Assembly: GCA_951812895.1 (NCBI GenBank) | Contig: OX638333.1 | Location: 1,478,366 to 1,542,365, forward strand | DNA: 64,000 bases | From: an uncultured Roseovarius sp. | GTDB taxonomy: Bacteria > Pseudomonadota > Alphaproteobacteria > Rhodobacterales > Rhodobacteraceae | Direction: 5' to 3' | Shown here: piece by piece, positions 1-7,944 of the stretch | Numbering within the stretch: the first letter of the stretch is position 1 | How the letters are laid out: each line of letters opens with the position of its first letter | Position numbers and translations under genes: made by a program | Notes under the pieces: generated by a model | What the model was told of the DNA's origin: nothing | Databases searched by the model: none | What the model saw: only the letters and a program-made list of their open reading frames with translations

Positions 1-558
1 GCCTATCAGGGATTTGGCGACGGACTGAACGAAGATGCCGCCGCCACGCGCGCCGTGGTTTCGGAGTGCCCCGAGGTTCTGATCGCTGCCAGCTGTTCCA
101 AGAACTTCGGCATTTACCGCGAACGGACTGGCCTGTTGATGGCTGTGTCACATGACAAGGCGGGGCACAAGGTGACCCAGGGCAACCTTGCCTATCTCAA
201 CCGGCAAAACTATTCCTTTCCGCCGGATCATGGTGCGCGGCTGGTGACAATGGTTCTGAATGATGCGGAGCTGCGGGCCGATTGGCAGGCAGAGCTGGAA
301 GATGTGCGGCAGGGAATGCTGGGGCTACGCGAGCAGCTGGCGACAGAATTGCAGCGCGTCTCAGGATCAGACCGGTTTGGATTTGTAGCACAGCATCGCG
401 GGATGTTTTCGCGTCTGGGCCTCGCCCCGGAGATCGTGGAAAAGCTGCGCGTTGAGCATGGCATATACATGGTGGGTGACAGCCGGATCAACATTGCAGG
501 TCTGAACAGCGAGACGGTACCGATACTGGCGAACGCGATTGTTTCGGCGGGCGGGTAA
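1..558 (+). CDS. Aromatic/aspartate aminotransferase, C-terminal part (5' end outside window)
   Basis: The frame is open from base 1, so the gene begins before the window. About 185 C-terminal residues are present. The segment SCSKNFGIYRERTG holds the Schiff-base lysine and the flanking arginine typical of class I PLP aminotransferases of the AspC/TyrB type. The C-terminal small domain follows, including a QHRGMFSR stretch close to the family's GMFS motif and the end SRINIAGL. It would move an amino group between aspartate or an aromatic amino acid and 2-oxoglutarate in the cytoplasm. AspC and TyrB cannot be told apart from this fragment. It ends 9 bases from a convergent marR gene. Confidence 0.85.
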   Translation, partial: AYQGFGDGLNEDAAATRAVVSECPEVLIAASCSKNFGIYRERTGLLMAVSHDKAGHKVTQGNLAYLNRQNYSFPPDHGARLVTMVLNDAELRADWQAELEDVRQGMLGLREQLATELQRVSGSDRFGFVAQHRGMFSRLGLAPEIVEKLRVEHGIYMVGDSRINIAGLNSETVPILANAIVSAGG

Positions 559-566
559 CAGCAACA

Positions 567-1034
567 CTATTCTGAAGGCTGAAGTGACCGGAGTGCACGT
601 ATAAAGCTTTCCGGTGAGGCTTCGGCTTGTAATTTGCTCATGTGGTGATGGATCTGCGGCCCGTAGACCTCCCACATGCGCAGGCGCAATTCAGAACCAT
701 TTGACGTTAGCCGCAGCGTCTTTGCGCGCCTGTCCCGATCGCAGGTGGATTCGCTTATCAGACCCTGATCGATCATTTTTCGAAGATGACGGGACAGGTT
801 TGATTGTTCGAACAACAGGTTATCGGTGAGGTTACTTGCCCATATACCATCCGGCCCTGCCATCTCGATCGACCAGAGAATATCGTACCATTTCTGTGTC
901 GGCAGACCTTTTTCGGCAAAGGCGCGCTCTACGTCGGTATGAATTTTTCGAAACGTGCTGTTCAAAGTGATCCAGAGTCGGGTTTCCAGGTCCGTTGGAT
1001 TGGCCTTCACATTTTCGCGAGAATCGGGATTCAA
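567..1034 (-). CDS. MarR-family transcriptional regulator
   Basis: This 155-aa protein has a winged-helix core of MarR type: the recognition segment LLFEQSNLSRHLRKMIDQGLI is followed by the wing STCDRDRRAKTLRLT. An upstream ATG at 1076 would add 14 residues, but a TTG at 1034 has an AGGAG ribosome site six bases ahead of it, so I prefer TTG. It is divergent from a yceI-type gene, and a 9-bp-arm palindrome lies in the gap. It probably represses itself and/or yceI in response to a small ligand. The ligand is not deducible. Confidence 0.85.
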   Translation of the reverse strand: MNPDSRENVKANPTDLETRLWITLNSTFRKIHTDVERAFAEKGLPTQKWYDILWSIEMAGPDGIWASNLTDNLLFEQSNLSRHLRKMIDQGLISESTCDRDRRAKTLRLTSNGSELRLRMWEVYGPQIHHHMSKLQAEASPESFIRALRSLQPSE

Positions 1035-1058
1035 TTGGCACTCCTGATGGAAACAATA

Positions 1059-1082
1059 AATTAGATGCATTATCATCTAATT
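1059..1082. promoter_or_regulatory. Palindromic operator candidate between marR and yceI
   Basis: AATTAGATG (1059-1067) and CATCTAATT (1074-1082) are exact reverse complements separated by six bases. The palindrome lies about 25 bases upstream of the marR start and 70 bases upstream of the yceI start. Size and placement fit a MarR dimer site. That it binds this particular MarR is inference. Confidence 0.6.
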
Positions 1083-1152
1083 GGATTTTGAATCCAAATC
1101 AAATTCAACCGGCCAAGATATTTCTCTTGCCAGATTTTCAAATGAGGACCTC

Positions 1153-1746
1153 ATGACTTATTTCCGGAACTTCCTCTCATCCACCGCGGTTGCCGCGACA
1201 TGTCTGTTAGCCATGCCTGCCATGGCTGCGACCTACAAAACCGATCAGGGCCATTCCGAAGTGCGTTTCGGCTGGAGCCATGCAGGTGTTTCGATGCAGA
1301 CGGCAGAATTCACCAGTTTTGAAGGCACGCTGGATCTTGATCCGGAGAATGTCGAAGCCGCATCGCTGAGCGCAACAATTCAGGTTGGCAGTCTGGCCTC
1401 TGGATATGAGCCGCTGGATAAAGACCTGTTAAGTGAAGGGTTCTTAAACGCCACTTCGTTCCCGGAAATCACTTTTGTCAGCACCGGCATTGAGCGCACA
1501 GGCGATTCTACGGCGAACGTTACCGGCGATTTGACCATACTTGGAACGACACAATCAGTGGTTCTGGAAACAACATTGACCCATATCGGCGATCACCCTG
1601 TGGCTGCCTTTTTCGATTCTTACAAAGGTGATTGGGTCGCGTTTACCGCGACGACGACCCTAGACCATCAGGCCTTTGGCGTGGGTAGTTTTTCAACCGG
1701 GCCCATTACGGTAGAAATCGTTACCGAGATGAAGGCGGCAGAGTGA
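1153..1746 (+). CDS. YceI-family periplasmic protein
   Basis: This 197-aa protein starts at the ATG at 1153, which has a GAGGA ribosome site; the frame is open further upstream, but that part lacks a ribosome site. Residues 1-26 form a signal peptide ending AMPAMAA. The rest matches the YceI lipocalin-like fold: YKTDQGHSEVRFGWSH at the start, then FLNATSFPEITFVST and DLTILGTTQSVVLE. Members are extracytoplasmic and bind polyisoprenoid or amide-type lipids, and some respond to pH or oxidative stress. The ligand here is unknown. Its divergent MarR neighbour is the likely regulator. Confidence 0.85.
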   Translation: MTYFRNFLSSTAVAATCLLAMPAMAATYKTDQGHSEVRFGWSHAGVSMQTAEFTSFEGTLDLDPENVEAASLSATIQVGSLASGYEPLDKDLLSEGFLNATSFPEITFVSTGIERTGDSTANVTGDLTILGTTQSVVLETTLTHIGDHPVAAFFDSYKGDWVAFTATTTLDHQAFGVGSFSTGPITVEIVTEMKAAE

Positions 1747-1799
1747 TTTCTGAACTTTAAGCACAAAGCCGCGCGAACATTTGGCTATCGCGCGGCGTC

Positions 1800-2417
1800 T
1801 TATGCCCGATACCTGGCGAGAAACATATCGACTGCACCCTGAACCACGCGCTCAATCTGTTCATCGGACTTTTCGCACGGAACACCACAAAGGCTGCGCA
1901 CGAACAGATCGCTTTTGCACAATTCCCCAAACTGATTTGCGGCGAGATCCATATCGTCGATCTGTAGCGTTCCGTTTTCTACATAGGGCGTGAGAACACG
2001 CGACATCCGCTCCCGCACCAAAGCGGGGCCGGAATTGTAAAACCTTTGACCCAATTCCGGAAAGCGGTAGGATTCTGCGACGCAGATGCGATAGACCTGT
2101 TGGCCAAAGTCCGAAAGGAAAAACCGAACGATGCGGCTGGCCGCTTCGTGCAGGACGCCTTCTATTCTGGCTTCTGTCCCGATGACCTCTAACGCTTCTT
2201 CGGCCTGGCGGTTGCATTCAATTCGGGCCACTTCGGAAAACAAAAGGCGTTTGTCCGGGAAATAGCTGTAAAGCGTGGCCTTGGACACACCGGCGGCGCG
2301 GGCGATGTCGTCAACGCTGGCCCCTTCAAACCCGTCGCGCATAAATATCTCGCGCGCACCTTCGAGCACCTGATCGAATTTTCGGCCTTTTTTGATTTCA
2401 GCGGCCATGGCCGTCAT
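1800..2417 (-). CDS. TetR-family transcriptional regulator
   Basis: This is a 205-aa protein. The N-terminal helix-turn-helix is clear: AREIFMRDGFEGASVDDIA, then AAGVSKATLYSYFPDKRLLF, the canonical TetR recognition helix. The C-terminal ligand-binding half carries MSRVLTPYVENGTLQIDDMD and resembles TetR_C domains of AcrR-like regulators. GGAG stands seven bases before the ATG at 2417 but only one base before the ATG at 2423, so 2417 is the better start. No divergent transporter is adjacent, and the ferritin-like mbfA follows divergently about 200 bases away. Target and inducer are unknown. Confidence 0.88.
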   Translation of the reverse strand: MTAMAAEIKKGRKFDQVLEGAREIFMRDGFEGASVDDIARAAGVSKATLYSYFPDKRLLFSEVARIECNRQAEEALEVIGTEARIEGVLHEAASRIVRFFLSDFGQQVYRICVAESYRFPELGQRFYNSGPALVRERMSRVLTPYVENGTLQIDDMDLAANQFGELCKSDLFVRSLCGVPCEKSDEQIERVVQGAVDMFLARYRA

Positions 2418-2590
2418 GCGCATTCTCCGGTCTGGGCTGGTTCAGTCTATGCGCCTGCGACCCCCTACTGCAAGGGCGCCAATTTGGCGATGCATTGGCT
2501 TAGTCTCACATGTGGGTTTTTCTTTATTTTCAGGCAAAGCCGCTTTGTACGTATTGGAATCACTTGAAAGAGCGGCAGTTATTCGTCTAG

Positions 2591-2606
2591 TTTAGAATAG
2601 TTCTAA
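2591..2606 (+). promoter_or_regulatory. Irr-type iron control element upstream of mbfA
   Basis: TTTAGAATAGTTCTAA holds a perfect inverted repeat TTAGAA-TAG-TTCTAA, ending 17 bases before the mbfA start. It resembles the AT-rich TTAGAA/TTCTAA Irr box (ICE) known from alphaproteobacterial iron genes, and mbfA is an established Irr target in rhizobia. Irr would repress mbfA under low iron or haem. Operation in this strain is inference. Confidence 0.7.
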
Positions 2607-2623
2607 GTTGAGGATGTTCAGGT

Positions 2624-3601
2624 ATGCTCCCAGGGCTGGCAAACAGACGAAAATTTCAGGATCTGAGCGAACAGGAAATTCTGGCTCTGGCGATTTCGTC
2701 AGAAGAAGACGATGCGCGAATTTACCGGCTTTATGCGGAAAAGCTGCGCGCGGATTTTCCGGATTCGGCGATGATTTTCGACGGGATGGCCGAGGAGGAG
2801 GACACCCACCGGCGACTGTTGATCGATTTGCACGAGACGCAGTTTGGCAGTGTGATCCCTTTGATCCGGCGCGAACATGTGGCGGGGTTTTATGCCCGGC
2901 GCCCGGTTTGGCTGATCGAGCAGTTGGGGCTGGAGAGGATGCGCGCCGAGGCCGAAGCGATGGAGCGCGATGCGGCTGCGTTCTACCTTAAGGCCGCGCA
3001 ACGCAGCCAGGACACGGATACACGCAAATTGCTGGGCGATCTGGCGGCGGCAGAGGCCGGGCATCAGAACCGTGCAGGAGAGTTGCAGGAACAGCACCTT
3101 GATGCGGATACGATTGCGGCAGAGGACCGCATGTCGAAACGGCAGTTTATCCTTACATGGGTGCAGCCGGGGCTGGCCGGGTTAATGGATGGGTCGGTGT
3201 CGACGCTGGCGCCGATTTTTGCGACCGCCTTTGCCACGCAGGATACCTGGACCACGTTCCTTGTTGGATTGGCGGCAAGCATCGGCGCGGGCATTTCCAT
3301 GGGCTTTACCGAAGCGGCAAGCGATGACGGTGAACTGTCTGGCCGGGGCAGCCCGATCAAACGTGGTGTGGCCAGTGGGGTGATGACAACCGTGGGCGGG
3401 TTGGGACACGCGCTACCCTATCTGATCGCCGATTTCTGGACCGCGACCACATTGGCAATAATCGTGGTGTTTATCGAGCTGTGGGCGATTGCATGGATTC
3501 AGAACAAGTATATGGAAACCCCGTTTTTCCGGGCGGCCTTTCAGGTGGTTCTGGGCGGTGCGCTGGTCTTTGCCGCGGGGGTTCTGATCGGCAGCGGTTA
3601 G
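2624..3601 (+). CDS. mbfA: MbfA: membrane-bound ferritin-like / VIT1 iron exporter
   Basis: This 325-aa fusion has two parts. Residues 10-150 are a rubrerythrin-like four-helix di-iron domain, with carboxylate/histidine motifs in AISSEEDDARIYRLYAEKL, AEEEDTHRRL, ERDAAAFYLKAA and AAAEAGHQ. Residues 165-325 are a CCC1/VIT1 membrane domain, with WVQPGLAGLMDGSVSTLAPIF at its start and further hydrophobic segments. This is the MbfA arrangement of alphaproteobacteria, which exports iron and protects against iron-dependent peroxide stress at the inner membrane. The length matches the family. An Irr-like box lies just upstream. The stop codon overlaps by four bases that of the convergent histidine kinase gene. 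Confidence 0.92.
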   Translation: MLPGLANRRKFQDLSEQEILALAISSEEDDARIYRLYAEKLRADFPDSAMIFDGMAEEEDTHRRLLIDLHETQFGSVIPLIRREHVAGFYARRPVWLIEQLGLERMRAEAEAMERDAAAFYLKAAQRSQDTDTRKLLGDLAAAEAGHQNRAGELQEQHLDADTIAAEDRMSKRQFILTWVQPGLAGLMDGSVSTLAPIFATAFATQDTWTTFLVGLAASIGAGISMGFTEAASDDGELSGRGSPIKRGVASGVMTTVGGLGHALPYLIADFWTATTLAIIVVFIELWAIAWIQNKYMETPFFRAAFQVVLGGALVFAAGVLIGSG

Positions 3602-4557
3602 CGCGTCTGATCGAATTTCACCTCAAAAGCCGCGCCTTGGTCTGTAGGGTGTAAGACAATGTCGCCCCCTGCGGCCTGAAGCATCCGACGAACGATGGCG
3701 AGGCCCATGCCCGTGCCGCCATTGGCGCGGCGGGTAGTGAAAAACGGATCAAAAACGCGGTCACGGTTGCCGGGTGCAATACCTGAGCCATTATCAGCAA
3801 TAATAACCCCCTCCGACTGGGCCTCTAATGTCAAAATTTCAGCACCATGCGCCGCTGCATTCTGTGCCAGATGGGTCAGAATAACCGTCAGAGCGGTTTG
3901 ATCGATAGGCAGCGTTGCATCCCCTGCGATCCTGATTTCAACCGGGGCCTGAAGCGCCGCCACCACCGATGACAGCTGCACCGGTCCGGGGCCTACAGGT
4001 TCTCGCGCAGCGGCAAGGCGGCGCAACGCATCAAGCTGTTCCCGCATTGTTTGGGCTGAGGATCGGATGGTTTCGATCAGCTGTGCCCGGTCTTCAGTTG
4101 GTGGATCCCCTTCCAATAACTCTGCTGCACCCATCATACTGGTAAGCGGCGACTTCAGCTCATGCGTCACATGATCGGTATAGGCCCGCAGGCCCGCCTC
4201 GCGGTCCTGCAAAGTGGTCCCCATGTCCAGTACTGCCTGTCCAAGCGCGGTCAACTCGGGCGTGCCGAAATGTGCGGGCAAAGGGGTATCGGCGCGGCCC
4301 TCGCGGACCGCATGCGCATGGGCCGTGAGCGCATAGACCGGCCGCAACACCAACCGCCACAGCAGAAACCCCAGGATCACCGTCGCCGCAACCGCCATCC
4401 AGGCGATCAGCCAGGCGGTTTCACCCCAACCCAGAATATTGCCAGCCAGCCGGAAATACCCCACACCAATCAGCGGCAGACACAATACAGCGGCAAGCGT
4501 GCCGCCAATGACCAGCGCCAGGGGCGGGCGCCATTTTCGCTTTATCCTCTCAGGCAT
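3598..4557 (-). CDS. Sensor histidine kinase
   Basis: This is a 319-aa kinase. Two transmembrane segments (about 12-34 and 46-68) bracket an external loop of only about ten residues, then come a HAMP region (71-120), the dimerisation box TDHVTHELKSPLTS with phospho-acceptor His132, and an ATPase domain with N box (LTHLAQNAAAHGA), G1 (DNGSGIA), F box (DPFFTT) and G2 (GGTGMGLAI). The tiny sensor loop suggests it senses within the membrane or through a partner. It overlaps the response regulator gene upstream by 16 bases, so the two are co-translated. The signal is unknown. Confidence 0.92.
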   Translation of the reverse strand: MPERIKRKWRPPLALVIGGTLAAVLCLPLIGVGYFRLAGNILGWGETAWLIAWMAVAATVILGFLLWRLVLRPVYALTAHAHAVREGRADTPLPAHFGTPELTALGQAVLDMGTTLQDREAGLRAYTDHVTHELKSPLTSMMGAAELLEGDPPTEDRAQLIETIRSSAQTMREQLDALRRLAAAREPVGPGPVQLSSVVAALQAPVEIRIAGDATLPIDQTALTVILTHLAQNAAAHGAEILTLEAQSEGVIIADNGSGIAPGNRDRVFDPFFTTRRANGGTGMGLAIVRRMLQAAGGDIVLHPTDQGAAFEVKFDQTR

Positions 4558-5234
4558 GGGCCCATCCGGATGCCGACACCGTGCACAGTTTCGATCGCCT
4601 CAGTGCAACCGACCCCGGCCAGCTTGGCCCGGAGGTTGCGCAGGTGGCTGTCGAGCGTGCGATCAGAGACGTGGATCTGGGGCCCATAGACCGCGTCGGT
4701 CAACTGGACCTTGGTCGAGACGTGATCAGGCCGTTCCATCAGATGGGCAAGCAGGGCCATTTCACGCGCGGTTAAGGGGACAGGAACCGCATCAAATGTG
4801 CATAGATGGCGCCCCGGATCCAGACGCAGCGCGCCATGGCTGAGGTTGGTATCCTTGCTGTTGCCTTTGGGCTGAGAGGTTCGTTTCAGGATCGCCCGGA
4901 TACGCGCGACTAGCTCGCGCGGGGAAAATGGTTTGGCCATGTAGTCATCACCACCCAGCTCAAAACCAAGCACGCGATCAATCTCATCATCGCGGGCTGT
5001 CAGAAACAAAACCGGCGCTTCGTTGTCGGCGCGCAACCGGCGACAGAGTTCCAAGCCATCCATCTCGGGCAGACCGATATCGAGCACGATAAGATCTGCC
5101 TTGCCCGACCGGGCCTTGGCCAACCCCTCTGCCCCATCGCCCGCCTCGGCAACATCATGTCCGGCCTGTTTCAATGCGATGCGCAGCACACCGCGAATTT
5201 GCGGATCATCGTCAATGATTAGAATTTGCGCCAT
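4542..5234 (-). CDS. OmpR/PhoB-family response regulator
   Basis: This 230-aa protein has a receiver domain (acidic pocket IIDDD at 6-10, phospho-acceptor Asp52 in IVLDIG, conserved Thr in FLTARDD and Lys in AKPF). A C-terminal winged helix follows (VPLTAREMALLAHLM, then VSDRTLDSHLRNLRAKL). It is the cognate regulator of the histidine kinase that follows it. The small membrane-protein gene just upstream ends one base before this start. The receiver and DNA-binding halves resemble CreB-like regulators, but the regulon cannot be read from the window. Confidence 0.92.
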   Translation of the reverse strand: MAQILIIDDDPQIRGVLRIALKQAGHDVAEAGDGAEGLAKARSGKADLIVLDIGLPEMDGLELCRRLRADNEAPVLFLTARDDEIDRVLGFELGGDDYMAKPFSPRELVARIRAILKRTSQPKGNSKDTNLSHGALRLDPGRHLCTFDAVPVPLTAREMALLAHLMERPDHVSTKVQLTDAVYGPQIHVSDRTLDSHLRNLRAKLAGVGCTEAIETVHGVGIRMGPCLRG

Positions 5235-5486
5235 CTAGTAAGTCTGTTCCATACGTACTTCTGCGCCAAGGCTATGCGACCTGTCGCTGTCAGAAAAGCC
5301 CTCTTCCCCGCGCAACCCGGCGCCGATAATCGCCAACGCGGCAAGAAGTGCTAAACCAGCGAGCGATAAACCACGCCTGTGAAAGGTTTGCTGCGTTGTC
5401 AGGCGACGTGGCCGGTCTATACCGTCCATCCACCATCCATCCTGTTGAAGCGATGACGGTACGCCGCGCACGAGATAGGCTTTCAT
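5235..5486 (-). CDS. Small single-pass membrane protein upstream of the two-component system
   Basis: This 83-aa ORF has a strong AGAGGA ribosome site eight bases before its ATG, and its stop codon directly abuts the response regulator start, so it is very likely translated as first gene of that operon. Residues 1-38 are polar and rich in Trp/Arg; 39-58 (GLSLAGLALLAALAIIGAGL) form one hydrophobic segment; the tail is acidic. I do not recognise a family with confidence. The start (RGVPSSLQQDGWWMDG) could be the conserved beginning of a longer membrane protein of which this is a remnant. A role as accessory partner of the short-loop kinase is inference from position. Confidence 0.6.
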   Translation of the reverse strand: MKAYLVRGVPSSLQQDGWWMDGIDRPRRLTTQQTFHRRGLSLAGLALLAALAIIGAGLRGEEGFSDSDRSHSLGAEVRMEQTY

Positions 5487-5633
5487 ATTACTGATCCTCT
5501 GGTCGAAACTGCTCTTGTTCAGACCAGTCTGACGCCGTCATGTGCAGAGCATCACTCGGGGTTTCAGCATTTTTTGTGCAGTTTGACTGGATCAGGCTTC
5601 TTTCTTGCCTGAAAATACCCCGATCCGAGCGGA

Positions 5634-6335
5634 TCAATCCGGAGCAAGCATATATCCTTCGCCGCGCACTGTTTGCAGATAGCGTGGTTGCTTCGGATCC
5701 ATTTCGATTTTCCGGCGCAGTCGGGTGATCTGGACATCAACCGCGCGTTCCTGGGCCTGTCCCTTGTCTCGGCCCAGATCCTCGACCAGCTTGGTCCGGC
5801 TTACCGGTTCGCGCAGATGTTCCGAGAAAATACGCATCAACTGAACCTCGGTTGCAGTCAGGCGGATCAGGTCTTCGCCCTGCATCAGCTCAGAGCGTTC
5901 AATGTCAAATCGAACGGGGCCCATATGCAGCACTTTGGGTGCGATATTTTCAGGTTCCGGTTCAGGCATACGGCGCAGGATCGCGTTGATCCGAAGCAAC
6001 AGCTCCTTGGGCTCAAACGGTTTGGCGAGATAATCATCTGCCCCGGCTTCCAACCCTTTGATCCGATCCTCTGTTTCGCCCTTGGCAGTCAACAACAGGA
6101 TTGGGGTCTGGATGGTTTCCCGCAAAGATTTAGTCAGCTCGACGCCATCTTCTCCGGGCATCATCACATCCATGACGATCAAGTCAAATTCCAGACCCGA
6201 CAGCACGCGACGGGCATGGGCGGCGTCCCGCGCCACAGAGACAAGAAATCCGTTGCGTGCCAGAAATTTGCGCAGCAACAGGCGGATGCGTTCATCGTCA
6301 TCAACTATCAGAAGATGCGGGGCCGGGTCGCTCAT
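5634..6335 (-). CDS. petR: PetR-like OmpR-family response regulator
   Basis: This 233-aa protein has a receiver domain with phospho-acceptor Asp56 (IVMDVMMP), LLTAKGE and AKPFEPKEL. An OmpR-type winged helix follows (VSRTKLVEDL, ERAVDVQITRLRRKIE, YLQTVRGEGYML). The upstream partner is a MarR-like gene overlapping by four bases (ATGA), not a kinase. This petP-petR pairing is that described from Rhodobacter capsulatus, where petR is needed for cytochrome bc1 expression. Here no bc1 genes are adjacent and ilvE is the divergent neighbour. The name rests on arrangement and family resemblance. The kinase partner is not in this operon. Confidence 0.8.
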   Translation of the reverse strand: MSDPAPHLLIVDDDERIRLLLRKFLARNGFLVSVARDAAHARRVLSGLEFDLIVMDVMMPGEDGVELTKSLRETIQTPILLLTAKGETEDRIKGLEAGADDYLAKPFEPKELLLRINAILRRMPEPEPENIAPKVLHMGPVRFDIERSELMQGEDLIRLTATEVQLMRIFSEHLREPVSRTKLVEDLGRDKGQAQERAVDVQITRLRRKIEMDPKQPRYLQTVRGEGYMLAPD

Positions 6336-6829
6336 GAATCTTCCTCTCTGATCGCATAGTATTTTCGGCGAAGGTCGGGATCCATCATCGCCTCAAGCAC
6401 TTTGCGGAAACCCGCCACTGCCTCGGGTCCTGCAGTGCGGTACGCCGCGCGCATGCGGGCGCGTTGTGCATCTGACAATTTACGCTCTAATGCAGCGCCA
6501 TCTTCAGTCAGATACAGGTGGCGTTCACGTTTATCGCTGGTGCCGACGCGGCTGTCGACCAACCCGTCTTCTACCAAGGTGCGCAAAACCCGGTTGAGCG
6601 ATTGCTTGGTCACGCCAAGAATGCCCAAAAGATTGTTGACTGTCGTGCCCGGGCGGCGTGCGATAAAGTGGATTGCACGATGGTGCGCGCGCCCATATGC
6701 CATCGTTGCGAGGATACGGTCAGGATCGGCGGTGAACCCACGGTAAGCGAAAAACATCGCTTCGATTCCCTGTCGAAGTTGCTCGTCGGTCAGAAACAGC
6801 AGGCTTTCGCCACCCTGAGTGTCCGGCAT
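6332..6829 (-). CDS. petP: PetP-like MarR-family regulator
   Basis: This 165-aa MarR-type protein has a winged helix in LGILGVTKQSLNRVLRTLVEDGLV followed by the wing RVGTSDKRERHLYLTEDG. Its ATG has GGAG ahead of it, and its stop overlaps the petR start in an ATGA. It shares promoter space (6830-6996) with divergent ilvE, where a 36-bp nested palindrome sits. By analogy with petPR it probably works with PetR. Its own ligand and targets are unknown. Confidence 0.78.
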   Translation of the reverse strand: MPDTQGGESLLFLTDEQLRQGIEAMFFAYRGFTADPDRILATMAYGRAHHRAIHFIARRPGTTVNNLLGILGVTKQSLNRVLRTLVEDGLVDSRVGTSDKRERHLYLTEDGAALERKLSDAQRARMRAAYRTAGPEAVAGFRKVLEAMMDPDLRRKYYAIREEDS

Positions 6830-6924
6830 ACGGTTCTCCGATCACAAGTATTGGCCCGTGGGTGTCACAATACGTCAGCTTTGTTGACATTCCAAGATCA
6901 AACTGGTAGCGATTCGCAGTTTTA

Positions 6925-6960
6925 GCGTAATTAAATGTCCGAAACGGACGTATTTTACGC
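6925..6960. promoter_or_regulatory. Nested palindrome in the petP-ilvE divergent region
   Basis: An inner repeat GTCCG-AAA-CGGAC (6937-6949) lies inside an outer repeat GCGTAA (6925-6930) / TTACGC (6955-6960), with almost the same centre. It sits about 95 bases upstream of petP and 37 bases upstream of ilvE, and is therefore a good operator candidate for either gene. The binding protein is not known. Confidence 0.45.
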
Positions 6961-6996
6961 AACAAATGCAAATCGGCCTTTGAGGGAGAGAGACAA

Positions 6997-7863
6997 ATGG
7001 CTGCCTATGATGATCGCGACGGCAAGATCTGGTTGGATGGTGAACTCATCAATTGGCGGGATGCCAATGTGCATATTCTGACCCATGCAATGCATTATGC
7101 CAGCTCTGTGTTTGAAGGCGAGCGAGCATATAACGGTAAGATTTTCAAAAGTCGTGAGCATACCGAACGTTTGCATTTCTCAGCCGGTGAGCTGGATTTC
7201 GAAATCCCCTATACTGTGGATGAGATTGAAGCTGCCAAGGCCGCTGTCCTAGCAGAAAGCGGATTGACCGACGCATATGTACGCGCGGTCGCCTGGCGTG
7301 GTGCCGGAGATGACATGGGTGTCGCATCTGCGCGTAACCCTGTTCACCTGGCCATCGCAGCCTGGGAATGGGGCGCCTATTATGGCGACGCCAAGATGAA
7401 GGGCGCCAAACTGGACATTTCAAAGTGGAAGCGCCCCAGCCCGGAAACCATCCCGGTTCATGCCAAAGCAGCAGGCCTCTACATGATCTGCACAATTTCC
7501 AAGCACGCAGCAGAGGCCAAAGGTTGTTCGGATGCGCTGTTCATGGACTATCGCGGTTATGTGGCCGAGGCGACGGGCGCCAACATCTTTTTCGTCAAAG
7601 ACGGTGAAGTGCACACGCCAATGGCAGACTGTTTCTTGAACGGTCTGACACGCCAGACCGTGATCGGCATGTTGAAAGATCGTCAGATCAAAGTACACGA
7701 GCGCCACATCATGCCTGAAGAAATGGAAGGGTTTGAACAGTGCTGGCTTACCGGCACAGCGGCCGAGGTCACACCAGTGGGTCAGATCGGCGAATATACG
7801 TTCGAAGTGGGTGCATTGGCACGCGAGATGTCAGAGGCCTACGAGGCATTAGTCCGGGCCTAA
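6997..7863 (+). CDS. ilvE: Branched-chain amino acid aminotransferase
   Basis: This 288-aa fold-type-IV PLP enzyme catalyses the last step of leucine, isoleucine and valine synthesis and its reversal in the cytoplasm. Seen in sequence: HYASSVFEGERAY near the N terminus, RAVAWRG, the Schiff-base lysine in HAKAAGLYM, EATGANIFFV and LNGLTRQTV near the cofactor, and TGTAAEVTPV near the end. The GAGGGAGAGA ribosome site is strong. The gene is single and is closed by a rho-independent terminator. Confidence 0.92.
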   Translation: MAAYDDRDGKIWLDGELINWRDANVHILTHAMHYASSVFEGERAYNGKIFKSREHTERLHFSAGELDFEIPYTVDEIEAAKAAVLAESGLTDAYVRAVAWRGAGDDMGVASARNPVHLAIAAWEWGAYYGDAKMKGAKLDISKWKRPSPETIPVHAKAAGLYMICTISKHAAEAKGCSDALFMDYRGYVAEATGANIFFVKDGEVHTPMADCFLNGLTRQTVIGMLKDRQIKVHERHIMPEEMEGFEQCWLTGTAAEVTPVGQIGEYTFEVGALAREMSEAYEALVRA

Positions 7864-7891
7864 CTCATCACAAGAACACCTTGCAAATAGT

Positions 7892-7929
7892 AAGGGCCGG
7901 AGAAATTCTCCGGCCCTTCTTTTTGTTTT
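7892..7929 (+). terminator. Rho-independent terminator of ilvE
   Basis: A perfect 13-bp inverted repeat (AAGGGCCGGAGAA at 7892-7904, TTCTCCGGCCCTT at 7906-7918) has a one-base centre and is followed by CTTTTTGTTTT. The U-run is on the plus strand only, so it mainly ends ilvE transcription before the convergent permease gene. Confidence 0.9.
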
Positions 7930-7944
7930 ATGCACGCACGGTGA

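Noticed and set aside
5673-6359. A 228-aa plus-strand ORF opposite petR
   Set aside because: Frame is open only because of petR codon bias; no recognisable motif or ribosome site.
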